The notes under the pieces: model-generated
Databases searched by the model: none
The model's input: the letters and a program-made list of their open reading frames with translations, nothing else
What the model was told of the DNA's origin: nothing
In this document: positions 42,970-52,037 of the stretch, piece after piece
Position numbering within the stretch: position 1 is the first letter of the stretch
Layout of the letters: the number at the start of each line of letters is the position of its first letter
Made by a program: the position numbers and the translations under genes
Assembly: GCA_963210315.1 (NCBI GenBank)
Contig: OY723281.1
Span: forward strand, 372,001-436,000
Reading direction: 5' to 3'
Source of the DNA: Rhynchopus euleeides
Taxonomy: Eukaryota > Euglenozoa > Diplonemea > Diplonemida > Diplonemidae
Length of the DNA: 64,000 nucleotides

Positions 42970-43971
42970 ATGGGGAAGACGACAACGAAGCCGGCAGTGA
43001 AGGTGGCAGCGAAGCCGGCGGCGAAGTCGAGTAAGAAGAAGAAGAGCGCAGAGAGTCCCGAGGCTGCGGAGGCGACGAACATTGTGGCTGATTTTTGCAC
43101 GGCCTTCCTCGTTAAAAAAGGGGGAAGTGTGCTGACACTGGGATCCATTAGAAGGCTCCTAGCAACGGTGTTGACCGGCAAGGAGATCAACAAGCACAGC
43201 CCCCAGGTGGCCAACGCCATCACCGCCGTATTCCCTGACATGGACAAGCTCGCTGTGAGGGAGGTCGAGATGATGCAGAAGGACGGCACCCTCCCCGCCA
43301 CCTACAGGGTTGAGGTGAAGCGCGGGAAGGTGCAAGACACCAAGTTGGTGGGTGTCACCCTCAAGCCAAAGATGCCCTTGGCTTGGGCGGAGGAGGGCCA
43401 CAAGAAGAATCCGCTGTACCAGCGGGTCCTTGCTGCGCTTGCCCCGGCCTACAAGGAGGTCGAGATGAACAACGTGTACACTGCCGTGCAGCAGGAGGAG
43501 GATACTACGACGAAGAATGTGATGCAGCACTTCCCGGTGGTCACCCCGTTGCCTGGGGCAGCCAACGTGCATGTGGTGATGCTCGAGGGGCTGTTGACCC
43601 GGGTTGAGTTTTCAGTGACAGGCCTGCAGGTGTCGCTGACGTGTCTTCGCGTGGTCCACGAGGGTTCGACAATCCCCAGCGGCACATACACCGCCACCTA
43701 TTTCCTCCCCAGGAGCCCTGCCGATGGCGAGCCCATCACCTGCGAGCAGGTGGAGGGGCAGTTGGCCCTGTGGAAGGTCACCGTTCCTTTGGAACAGCCC
43801 CGCGCCACGGTGACCGGCTCAGGCCAGGCCAACACCTCCACCGTGGGGAGGTACAAGGACCTGCTGGGGATCGACCTCGCACAGCCTGAGGTCCCCGACA
43901 CAGAGGAAGAAGCCCCTCCGAGCATCCCGCAGGCCATCACAGTGGAGGAGGACGACATGGACACCCTCTGA
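42970..43971 (+). CDS. Basic-tailed protein of unknown function (transposon ORF 1)
   Basis: 333 residues, ATG at 42970. Residues 1-35 are Lys/Ala-rich (KPAAKSSKKKKSAES), likely a nuclear localisation or DNA-binding tail. The middle (LTLGSIRRLLATVLTGKEIN) could form helices, and the C-terminus is acidic (EEDDMDTL). No known domain recognised. It lies inside the inner transposon upstream of the putative transposase in the same orientation, so an accessory DNA-binding role is an inference from position. Confidence 0.65.
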   Translation: MGKTTTKPAVKVAAKPAAKSSKKKKSAESPEAAEATNIVADFCTAFLVKKGGSVLTLGSIRRLLATVLTGKEINKHSPQVANAITAVFPDMDKLAVREVEMMQKDGTLPATYRVEVKRGKVQDTKLVGVTLKPKMPLAWAEEGHKKNPLYQRVLAALAPAYKEVEMNNVYTAVQQEEDTTTKNVMQHFPVVTPLPGAANVHVVMLEGLLTRVEFSVTGLQVSLTCLRVVHEGSTIPSGTYTATYFLPRSPADGEPITCEQVEGQLALWKVTVPLEQPRATVTGSGQANTSTVGRYKDLLGIDLAQPEVPDTEEEAPPSIPQAITVEEDDMDTL

Positions 43972-44168
43972 GGGAAGCTGGCTGTGCATCAGCCTGCGGA
44001 AGTTGAATGATCAGACTGTCATGGAAGCCACAAACCCCACACTCCAAAACATCGACAGTTTTTTCGCTTGGCTACATCTGACGTGGTGTGTGTGTTGCAA
44101 CCTTATTCGGCTCCACTCGCTCTCACAGGTGTCACAGGGGGTATTTTCAAGACCCATGCCATCGAACC

Positions 44169-45866
44169 ATGTCGAATGCAAATGAGGCGAAGAGTGTCGG
44201 GGAGACTCTTGCTGCCAACCGGCATGCCCTTCGGATGTCTCAACGGACACTCGCCAAGGTCAACCAGCTTCATAAGGAGCGTGTTGGTGAGAACCTGGGT
44301 GTGTCACGAAAGCGACTCCGCGAAATGGAGAAGCCTGCCTGCGAACGTGTTGAATGGCGCCTTTCCCGTGGTTTGCTCGGGGCATTTGAGTTCCTCGAAG
44401 AAGAGGCGGGAGAATCATCGACAATGCAGTGTAGCGTGCCACTTCTCGGCGTCATGTACACGGACGGATACACGCCACGTAATTCATTACGTTCCGATAA
44501 CGCACGTGTCCGTCTGTCTCTCGGGGTCATCAATCTCGAAAACACGATGACTGCGCCGGGTATTACTTTCTCAGACCTTCCGAAAGGTGATCACAAGCTG
44601 TTCCAAAATCACGCGTTGCTGCAACAGATCATGAGGCTGCACAAAGCGAAAATCTTCCGAGGGGTGCATGTCGCGAGTGTGTCCATAGCAAGAATAACCG
44701 CCGACCATGCTGAGCAGTGGGCAACAATGAGGCGATGCGGGGGGCGAGGGCACCGATGCTCACTGTGCGACATCCCAGAAGAACGCTGGTATCAACAGGT
44801 GCATCGATACCCGCACCTGACTCTCTCTGAGATGAAAGAGGCTGGCTACCCCTCCCTCTTGGCAGGTGTGCTTCCCAATGCCCGCTACGTCACCCCAGCA
44901 CTCCATGACTGCAAGGGGCTCGCCATGCGGCTGATCAGGGTACTGGATGAGACAACAAAAAAAATATTCGACAAGACCTGTACAAACCTTGCACTGAATG
45001 TGTCGCAGAATGGGACAGGTGCTCAGTTCCGGAAGGTCGTGCTTGCCATGTCACAGGACACCACCTACAAGGGCTTGTTCCGCTACCTCTTTGTCTCCCT
45101 TGCAGACCTCATGCATTTCCGGTATGCAGACATCCCCTGGCGCTTCTGGGGATGCAAGGATGAGTCAGCCCGGATTCCCTTCTTGCGTGCTCGGATCTCA
45201 GGGCATATATTTCACTGGTTGATGGAGCATGCCGAAAAGGGATCAACGCGCAATGCCTACGTACACAGTCTCCATCATTGGTGGGCTCCAGAAGATGCAG
45301 TGCCTCTGCAGAACAACGACGAATTTGAAGAAGCAGAGAACGGACATCGCAAGAAAGATGCCGTTACAATCGCCAGCTCCGCAACTTACGAGAGAGATCT
45401 TGCAATGGCAGAAGAGAAGCGGCGCGAATCGGGCATGCCTTGGAAGGTTGCGCACCTGTCGCAGGACGGGATCCTCGGGTATAGAGAAGTCATTCTGTGT
45501 CCGTGTCTGCACACCCGACACGCTCATAGATTGGCTGTGTATGTTCTTTGCACACAGTTGACACAGCTGCAGAAGGGGTTTGTGCACTGCAACACACAGG
45601 ACTTCGTTGAACCCAGCAGCGCGCCCTACTTCCTGTTCCGGTTCCCCGAAGGACACCGCAAATTATCGCTCTGCTTGTGCAAAATGCCAATCCCGCTGGG
45701 GGCGACTTTCACACCATTCGTGTCATCCGAGGCGACTTTGAGCACGCTTGACCAACGCGCACAGCAGGAGGGGGATGACAGTTCTGACGAAGAAGATGAG
45801 GCCTGCAGGATGGCTTGTCTTGCCCAAGGTGTAACACAACTACGACAGGCGACGGCCGCACTTTGA
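44169..45866 (+). CDS. Putative DDE transposase (CACTA/Plavaka/KDZ-like), transposon ORF 2
   Basis: 565 residues from the ATG at 44169 (MSNANEAKSVGETLA); the frame is open 27 codons further. MYTDGYTPRNSLRSDNARVR may hold the first catalytic Asp. ITADHAEQWATMRRCGG followed by CSLCDIPEERW resembles the D...R..GxxxxxGCxxC block of CACTA- and Plavaka-type transposases. VTPALHDCKGLAMRLIRVLD resembles their conserved D.LH...G helix. The C-terminal part has a CPCLHTRHAH cluster and an acidic stretch (DDSSDEEDE). Presence within matched inverted termini supports a transposase; the family is unsettled and the third acidic residue cannot be pinned by eye. Confidence 0.5.
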   Translation: MSNANEAKSVGETLAANRHALRMSQRTLAKVNQLHKERVGENLGVSRKRLREMEKPACERVEWRLSRGLLGAFEFLEEEAGESSTMQCSVPLLGVMYTDGYTPRNSLRSDNARVRLSLGVINLENTMTAPGITFSDLPKGDHKLFQNHALLQQIMRLHKAKIFRGVHVASVSIARITADHAEQWATMRRCGGRGHRCSLCDIPEERWYQQVHRYPHLTLSEMKEAGYPSLLAGVLPNARYVTPALHDCKGLAMRLIRVLDETTKKIFDKTCTNLALNVSQNGTGAQFRKVVLAMSQDTTYKGLFRYLFVSLADLMHFRYADIPWRFWGCKDESARIPFLRARISGHIFHWLMEHAEKGSTRNAYVHSLHHWWAPEDAVPLQNNDEFEEAENGHRKKDAVTIASSATYERDLAMAEEKRRESGMPWKVAHLSQDGILGYREVILCPCLHTRHAHRLAVYVLCTQLTQLQKGFVHCNTQDFVEPSSAPYFLFRFPEGHRKLSLCLCKMPIPLGATFTPFVSSEATLSTLDQRAQQEGDDSSDEEDEACRMACLAQGVTQLRQATAAL

Positions 45867-46201
45867 CACCTCAAATTCTAACCGCTCACCTCCGCAGGTG
45901 CAGCCGCTACCAGGAGGATAGGTAGGTAGTCCAGAGTCCGGGGAAACTGACAGAAGCAAAACAAGCCCCTCCCCATCCCTCTTCCACCTTCCCCCCGCAT
46001 GATTTTACCCCCCACGCCAGTAGACTGTAACTATATCATGGGAAAAATGGATGAAAATAGGTGAAAAGACTCCCGCTAGGGGGAGTCAGACTCCCCCTAG
46101 CGGGAGTCTGGACTCCCGCTAGCGGGAGTCTTTGACACCCTCTCAGACTCCCGCTCCCAGACTCCCGCGAGGGCCGCTGGAGTCCACCGTGTACCTGGGA
46201 C

Positions 46202-46302
46202 CCCCCGTGTTTAGGCCCCCCCTCTTACCCCCGTGTTTAAGCCCCCCCCCCCTGGGGGTCTGGCAGGGGGGGCTTAAACACAAGGGGGCCTAAACACGGG
46301 GG
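46202..46302. repeat. C/G-rich inverted repeat (CCCCCGTGTTTAGGCCCCC)
   Basis: Left arm CCCCCCGTGTTTAGGCCCCC and right arm GGGGGCCTAAACACGGGGG enclose a second pair (GTGTTTAAGCCCCCCC / GGGGGGCTTAAACAC). It sits in the right part of the outer hAT unit; it may be a further small insertion. Confidence 0.8.
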
Positions 46303-46314
46303 TGGGCTGTTCTG

Positions 46315-46353
46315 GAGGGGCACCAGGTGGCCCCTAGGCCACCTGGTGCCCTC
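46315..46353. repeat. Perfect hairpin GGCACCAGGTGGCC / GGCCACCTGGTGCC
   Basis: Arms of about 17 bp around CCTA, within the outer hAT unit. Confidence 0.85.
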
Positions 46354-46547
46354 CAAGTGCTGTCAGAGTCGAAAAGTGGGGTGCCAAAAGTCCATCCGGA
46401 CCGGAATCACCCCCCTACTTTTCCAATATTTAGCGCGACCACTGACCCTAGTCCCCTGCACCTACGTCTAAAAAAAGGTAAAAAAAATAGGCAGTTCGAA
46501 GGTAGCTCTGGGGTACATGGAAAGGGCGAAAACGGCCACACCAAGTA

Positions 46548-46612
46548 TGTGTTCAGAACGAACACACGAATGAAACAAAAACGAGAACAGAACACCCGCA
46601 CCCTTGAATCAC
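46548..46612 (+). repeat. Inverted scrap of the Penelope 3'-UTR
   Basis: TTCAGAACGAACACACGAAT and AAACAAAAAC...AACAGAAC are the reverse complement of the 3'-UTR near 5745-5790, with substitutions. It is the only piece of this element seen in the opposite orientation. Confidence 0.7.
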
Positions 46613-46874
46613 ACCAGGACATAGAAAGACCCTACAGTGCGATGACGCGAGATGTGGCGCTACAAAAGCACAACTGCGCTCATTCTTCACATTTCCTTCG
46701 ACGCTTCCACACACACTCTTGCCCTGATGGTGTCCTGAGTACGAGCACAAGGGCACCAACAAGCACGTGACATGTTCCACACACATCGAAGTGAGCAGAA
46801 CACAACAAATACGCAAGCAGGTGCAACACGACGGCAAACACGAAGGCGGGGAACAGGGTGACGACACACTGCAC

Positions 46875-48014
46875 TCAGGGTGAAACGGAAGACACAGCAC
46901 ACACAGAGACTGAAGTTTTGTTGTTCGTTGGTGTGAAGACCCACCTCCCGCAAAGGCTGAGTGCAACACCAAAACCCTGTGAGTCCACCTTCCCCAGACA
47001 CGTTCCTGTGCTGAGGCGGTACAGTGTGCTGCTGGTCCAGCTTTTTACTGCAACAACATCACCTGGCTGTGACACAGTAAGTGAGGTGGGCTGGAAGGGA
47101 GAGTCCAGTGGCACAGTACGCAGGCAGCTGAGGGAGGTTGTGCACCACACCTTGAGTGACTTGTCCTGAGAGCACGACACCAGGTGCTGCTCGTCCTGAG
47201 TCAGGGCGATGTCTTTCACCGAATCAGTGTGCCCATCCAGGGTGTGTGTGTGTGTGAGGGTGCTGATGTCCCACACACGGATGCTCTCGTCCAATGACCC
47301 GCTGAAGATCCTCGTGCCCGACACAGCAATGCTGACAACAGCCTTGCTGTGACCCTTCAGCACTGTGGCGCTCGGTGTGCCCTTCAAGTGCCGCACACGC
47401 ACTTTGCCATCGTAGTCTCCGGACACCAGACGTCCGCAGTGCGTCCACGCTGCAGCGCACACGGTGGTGTCGTTGTGGTGCAGCATGCACACCTCCTCCC
47501 AAGTTGAAGTCAGCCACACGCAGATGGTGCCGTCATAACAGCACGTCGCCAACCACGTCCCACAGACAGAGAACGATGTGCAAAGAATATTCTGGTCGTC
47601 GTGTGTTAAGTCCGCCACCACAGCAGCGGTGGTGGTGTCAAACACAGTGATGTGCCCGCCGTCGGAGGAACCCACAGCACACAGCGTCCCACACCTCGAC
47701 AGTGTGAGGCACCTGATGCCTTTTCCATGCGTGGATGAGTAGACTGTGGGAGCCTTGACGATGGGCCAGCGTGGGACGAGCTGGACAGCACCCCCGTCCT
47801 CCAGACCCGTGTCGGCAACGCGCTGAGCATCGTCCAGCTCCTCCTCACACCCTTCGATGTGTGCTGCGACGTTTTCAGCCTCACGGACTGGGTTGATAGC
47901 ACCCGGGAACATCTCGTTGAGCGCATCCGCCTTCAGCCCGACCACGGTCCCGCCTTCCGGAACACCGACGACACAGCCGTCTCCGGTCCCGCTGTGACGC
48001 ACAGTCACATCCAT
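46875..48014 (-). CDS. WD40 seven-bladed beta-propeller protein (family member D)
   Basis: 379 residues; the ATG at 48014 starts directly at MDVTVRHSGTGDGCVVG, which supports the start chosen for the siblings. The conserved N-terminal module is followed by seven blades (HITVFD, GTICVW, GKVRVRH, ESIRVWD, KSLKVW, STLYRLS, VSVCAV). The third blade has lost the usual WD (VRH) and blade 2 has Cys-Cys-Tyr at a loop (TCCYDGT). Loop residues differ from every other complete gene (SSDGGH, LTHDDQNILCTSF, HHNDTTVCAAAW, SGDYDGK). Blades 4-5 are shared with the fragment at 32169-32649. Intronless, no targeting signal seen; binding partner unknown. Confidence 0.85.
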   Translation of the reverse strand: MDVTVRHSGTGDGCVVGVPEGGTVVGLKADALNEMFPGAINPVREAENVAAHIEGCEEELDDAQRVADTGLEDGGAVQLVPRWPIVKAPTVYSSTHGKGIRCLTLSRCGTLCAVGSSDGGHITVFDTTTAAVVADLTHDDQNILCTSFSVCGTWLATCCYDGTICVWLTSTWEEVCMLHHNDTTVCAAAWTHCGRLVSGDYDGKVRVRHLKGTPSATVLKGHSKAVVSIAVSGTRIFSGSLDESIRVWDISTLTHTHTLDGHTDSVKDIALTQDEQHLVSCSQDKSLKVWCTTSLSCLRTVPLDSPFQPTSLTVSQPGDVVAVKSWTSSTLYRLSTGTCLGKVDSQGFGVALSLCGRWVFTPTNNKTSVSVCAVSSVSP

Positions 48015-48069
48015 GAGTTTGATCCGGTTTGGTAACGAGCTAACTAGCTGGTCTGCTTTTCTGGAGAAT

Positions 48070-48117
48070 GTGGGGGTGTGTGCAGTGTGCGATCAGGGGA
48101 TGGGGATCAAGACAGTG
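48070..48117 (-). promoter_or_regulatory. Conserved upstream block of propeller gene D
   Basis: GGGGGTGTGTGCAGTGTGCG then GGGGATGGGGATCAAGACAG, about 55-100 bases before the ATG. Confidence 0.35.
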
Positions 48118-48450
48118 GGAAGGTGGGACCGGCACGTACTGCGGGGTTTGGTGTCCCTTCCCCTGAAGCCCAACACAGCCCCCTCGAAAGGAAGCGAAGC
48201 ACACACAGGGTTTGGGACCCGCCCAACTTCCAGGTTACCGAGCTGGACAGGCCAAAGGAGGGTAGGAGGGTGGGAATGCTCCACCACAACAAGAAAGCTC
48301 CTCAAGACCAGAAATATATGACCTCGTCCTAAAACCCCCCCCCCACTTTGCCCTTTTTCAGGTTTTTTCAGGTTTTTGGGGGATTTTCGAATTTTTCACT
48401 TGTTACACGACGCCCATGGACCAAAAACAGGTCCTGGGGCACATGCGCAC

Positions 48451-48458
48451 TATAAATA
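48451..48458 (+). promoter_or_regulatory. TATA box (TATAAATA)
   Basis: It lies 22 bases upstream of the ATG at 48480 inside the inverted-repeat element; the spacing would put transcription start close to or at the ATG. Confidence 0.4.
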
Positions 48459-48479
48459 CAGCCCTTCTGGGCCAATAAT

Positions 48480-49406
48480 ATGGCCCTGAAGGCCCCGAAG
48501 ATCATGACAGAGTCTCTCCAGAGGCTTGCCCACAAAAGGAGCTTTACGACCGGAAGTGGGGTGATGCAGGTCACGACATCATCAAGACCACAAGAGATGC
48601 CCGCGTCTTTGTTGGAAGCACAGAAGGAAGTGCTGATCTTGTTGCAACTGCTCTGGGAAAGGTGCCCTCCCTGGCACCACTCACGCCGCCCTTGTTGTAA
48701 GTGTCAATGAGGACATATGGACACACGCCGAAGCGTGATTCACCCACTTCGGGACGACAACTTTTCCTAGACAGATATGAAGCACAGGGTTCGTCTGCGG
48801 CGATGATCTGTTCCGGCAAAGGGGAAGGAATCCCGAGCATGTTGATCATGCAGACAATATCTCTGAAGCAGGCACCCATACTTTCTGCGTGTGCGTGTTG
48901 CGGGACGTGTGGATAGCTGTCCAATCTGAGAGGGGACAAGGGCCTTGCGGAGGCCCTTGTCCCTTCCACCTCGCACAAGGAAGGGCGGGTTTGGTGGGAC
49001 AAGCGGAGCAATGCCCCAGCAGCATCTTTGGTCCTGTGCTGCATGCCTCCCGGACGCAACCTCCCTCGCCGCCCAGCACGTGATGTGCAAGCTTGCGTAT
49101 GTGCTTCAGGGGCGCAGTCGCCGTGCCTCACAATCGACAGCCTGCAGCAACCCTGTCACCCTCTGCGCAGATATGGCTCCTGGAAGCCCGCAGCATCAGA
49201 GTGCTAACCCAATGTACCGAACATTACCCCATGTAGACCTCAGAGAAGCGGATGAGCCGCTGTCACGGATAAATACCACGATAAAGCGAAGGGCCGAGGA
49301 ACGGGAGAAAATCACCCAATCACAGCAAAAAAGTGCGAGAAAACGGTCGAAGCACCCCCAGAACACACCCCCCAAACCCCTCATGGATGTGTTTGTGGGT
49401 CTGTGA
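48480..49406 (+). CDS. Possible spliced gene inside the inverted-repeat element
   Basis: First frame 48480-48710 (MALKAPKIMTESLQRLAHKR) contains a consensus donor GTAAGT at 48697. A later frame ending at 49406 reads DEPLSRINTTIKRRAEERE, then KKSARKRSKHPQNTPPKPLM, a basic nuclear-protein-like tail. A gene with one or more introns would join them, but I cannot place the acceptor. The long antisense frame over the same region is an equally untested alternative. No domain recognised. Confidence 0.25.
48933..48963. repeat. Hairpin GGGACAAGGGCCT / AGGCCCTTGTCCC
   Basis: 13-bp arms, loop TGCGG, in the middle of the inverted-repeat element. Confidence 0.8.
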
Positions 49407-49500
49407 CAGGTGCATGGGGTCTGTTCGGCAATTTTTCTGACAAAAACCTGAAAAACCCCCGAAAAAGGGCAAAGTGGGGGGGGGGGGTTTTTAGGACGAG

Positions 49501-50395
49501 CCCATATATAGGTTAACACCAAAGGGCACGCAACTCACCAGGCCCAAAGGGAACCTGACATTAGGCTCACCTGGGAAAGGGTGGGAGGGAAAACAAAGAG
49601 AAAGCGTAGCAACCGTGATTCCTTCGCGAGATGGTTAGACACACACAGAAAAGGAACAGGATCGTCGGAAGCACTCCTACACTTTGACGCATCATAAATG
49701 TGCTCAAATGAAGGTGGTGTTGTGAGTGTGATCGGCCTCTCTCTCCGCTGCAAATTCCCAACGTAAACTCAGATGGTGGGTGGTGGGGGAGTCTTGCTCG
49801 GTCAGAGGATACAAAGGAGATAGGGGGAGGGGGAGGCCAGTTCATCCAGTTCTGCTTGTAGTATCAGTTCGCGTGCGGAGGGGCTGGAGCGGGGAACAAA
49901 GAGACACAAATCCTGCTGTGTGTTATGCGGTGTTTCCCCTCAGCCCCCCTTCCAACCTTGCGTATTGCAAGCGGTAGTAAAAGTTCTCCCTTATGTTGTG
50001 CCCGTCCCCTGCCGAGTCGTGGCTGTTGCATCTCAGACTGGGGGCGGGCGGTCGCCGACGCTGACGCGCCTGGCGGCCTGTGGAAAGTGACGTGGGGCCA
50101 GGCCTGTCGCTAACTTTTCAATTTTGGAGATTTGGTGGGTTGACGCTCCTGTTTTGGGGGGAGCGGGAACAAAGAGACACGAACCCCTCTGTGAGTCGTG
50201 CGCGTTTTCCCTCAGCCCTCCTTCGAACCTTGCGTATTGCAAGCTGCTCAGGATGTGGGTGCTGTCTGAAGGACGCAACGCAGGGAAAGGGACTGCACCT
50301 CGGGTGAAACGGAACAGTGTGGTATGGCATGGCGGCAATGTGGTGTGTCTGCAGAAGAGGGGGCTGCGTGAGGGAGGGGGGGGGGCCCCTCCCTA
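49501..50395. other. Non-coding stretch with two copies of the AACCTTGCGTATTGCAAG repeat
   Basis: Repeat copies at 49910-49975 and 50185-50262, each with an upstream GGGGAACAAAGAGACA/GGGAACAAAGAGACAC segment, so the unit is tandemly duplicated with about 275-base spacing. No gene supported. The fragment GGGTGAAACGGAA near 50301 recalls the propeller-gene 3' end. Confidence 0.5.
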
Positions 50396-51542
50396 GGGGG
50401 GGTCAAATGGGGGTGACAAACACGATTTTTCAAAAAACCGGCGCAGAGGCCCCAAAGCCCCCGTAAACCCTCCAAACCCCCCCAGATCGGTCCGGAAACC
50501 CATCGAACCCCACTTTTCCACCATTCCGGGCACCTCAGGTGCCCGAATTGGGGTACCTAAATTTTGTGCCACCGTTTGGTACCGTACAGTGCCACTGTGT
50601 GGGAGGTTGGAAAAGAAAATGCCCCAACACACCACATCTGAGGGTTGCAATGCATGTTGCTTGCCAACCACGTCATCCGGTGGGTGTCAGGCGCTATGTA
50701 GGTGGCATTAGCCAGGTCTTCGATGTGTTCTGGCTTGTATATATACCTCCCTGCCTGCGGCACAGGCACTGCCTTTGTCCCCCACACCAGCCACAGAGAG
50801 CGTATTGTACTCGGTCCACGGTTGCTGATTCATTGTGATGCGTTGTATCCTCGAGTGAACGTCACACACTAGTGGCACCACCACCCGCCATCCGAGAGCT
50901 GTATTGACTTTGCGCGCTTCCGTTGTATTCACCTCGCCACGCATATTGCACCGTTCAGTACCAGTGCTCTTGGGCCAGGCAAAGTAGACCGCAGCAACTA
51001 CCAATTCTGGCACAATGGGTACCACGACAGCGCACTTCATGTGTTCCCGGAATGTACAGCTCGTGTTGCAACAGTCGTTGTCAACACATCCCGGTTGTGG
51101 AGCACTGCTGCACAGGAATCACACGACCATCTGGACTGTTCCGTACCTACAGGCAGCCTCCCGGTGCATGGTGGCAGGGAGGTATATATACAAGCCAGAA
51201 CACATCGAAGACCTGGCTAATGCCACCTACATAGCGCCTGACACCCACCGGATGACGTGGTTGGCAAGCAACATGCATTGCAACCCTCAGATGTGGTGTG
51301 TTGGGGCATTTTCTTTTCCAACCTCCCACACAGTGGCACTGTACGGTACCAAACGGTGGCACAAAATTTAGGTACCCCAATTCGGGCACCTGAGGTGCCC
51401 GGAATGGTGGAAAAGTGGGGTTCGATGGGTTTCCGGACCGATCTGGGGGGGTTTGGAGGGTTTACGGGGGCTTTGGGGCCTCTGCGCCGGTTTTTTGAAA
51501 AATCGTGTTTGTCCACGTAAAAGGGTGGCATTTGACCCCCCC
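50396..51542. mobile_element. Long-inverted-repeat (foldback) element, ~360-bp arms
   Basis: Arms 50396-50755 and 51173-51542 are inverted copies starting GGGGGGGTCAAATG, differing mainly by a ~10-bp indel near the ends. TA (within CTAG) flanks both ends, consistent with a TA or CTAG target duplication. The inner end of each arm carries GTATATATAC. The ~417-bp centre is unique. Confidence 0.9.
50708..51040 (-). CDS. Unrecognised small ORF in the foldback centre
   Basis: 110 codons from the ATG at 51040 (MKCAVVVPIVPELVVAAVYF), running leftwards into the left arm. No domain recognised. The TATATATA at 51182-51189, in the right arm, lies about 140 bases upstream in its orientation, so transcription is conceivable. 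The frame could be accidental. Confidence 0.25.
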   Translation of the reverse strand: MKCAVVVPIVPELVVAAVYFAWPKSTGTERCNMRGEVNTTEARKVNTALGWRVVVPLVCDVHSRIQRITMNQQPWTEYNTLSVAGVGDKGSACAAGREVYIQARTHRRPG

Positions 51543-51871
51543 TAGGCATACAGTGCAAACGATAATTATTATCGCATACGATAATTATTATCGTACACCC
51601 ATTATCGTATATTATCGTATACGATAATATACGATAATGGTGCGATATTTTTTTTGAGATTTTCGGAAAACCAGAAATCAGCCCAGAACACATTGAAAAG
51701 TGGTAAAAGTGGAGCCGGAAGCTGCCATTTTTGCTTCTTTGAATTATTGGTGACGGGGGGCTTCACTCAGAAGTGTAGAATGTCCCTCACAAATGGGTGG
51801 CAGACACAACACACATAGTGCCATGACATGCGCAGCACTATGTCTGTCTGGGGCATCCTGTCAATGAAGCT

Positions 51872-51969
51872 GGCACCGTTGGAAGAAGTTTCAGGCACAG
51901 GGGGGCGGAGAGGTTACAGGATACTGCCACGCACATCCGTGACACTCATTTGCGTGTGCGCTCTCGACC
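51872..51969 (+). repeat. 98-bp leader copy of a transposase-gene segment
   Basis: GGCACCGTTGGAAGAAGTTT ... ACATCCGTGACACTCATTTG ... CTCTCGACC duplicates 53243-53342 of the transposase coding region with about ten differences and small indels. It lies in the leader, before the preferred ATG at 52038. Confidence 0.85.
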
Positions 51970-52037
51970 CGTGTGTCTATCGCTATGTTGTGACTGCATC
52001 GCCATCACCCTCCACAGGAAACACCAGGGATCAAAAA

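Larger units (their letters stand above)
42709..46196 (+). mobile_element. Two-ORF DNA transposon (inner), stacked subterminal hairpins
   Basis: 22-bp inverted termini starting AGGTACACGGTGGACTCCAG. Inside each end are stacked palindromes of the type GACTCCCGCTAGCGGGAGTC (42760-42840 and 46070-46125) and an inverted TTCACCTATTTTCA/TGAAAATAGGTGAA pair. Two plus-strand ORFs lie between them. The MITE at 18148-18371 shares the termini. I find no convincing target duplication, so the superfamily is open. Confidence 0.75.
42656..46444. mobile_element. hAT-type non-autonomous element (outer), 8-bp TSD
   Basis: Terminal repeats CAGTGGTCGCGCTAA and TTAGCGCGACCACTG are typical of hAT ends. ACCCTAGT flanks both sides (42648-42655, 46445-46452). 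The uninterrupted site CTCACCCTAGTCCAGG is at about 5426-5440. Outside the inner element only ~300 bases remain (53 left, 248 right) with no transposase, so the outer unit was a MITE mobilised in trans. Confidence 0.9.
48323..49500. mobile_element. 1.2-kb inverted-repeat element
   Basis: CTCGTCCTAAAA, a C-run, then ACTTTGCCCTTTTTC at the left mirrors GAAAAAGGGCAAAGT, a G-run and TTTTAGGACGAG at the right. The interior holds a TATA box, a 13-bp hairpin and short plus-strand frames. No transposase recognised and no clear target duplication. Confidence 0.7.

Noticed and set aside
51537..51550. 8-bp target duplication for the hAT element at TAGGCATA/TATGCCTA
   Set aside because: The two octamers are reverse complements, so they extend the inverted repeat and are not a direct duplication.
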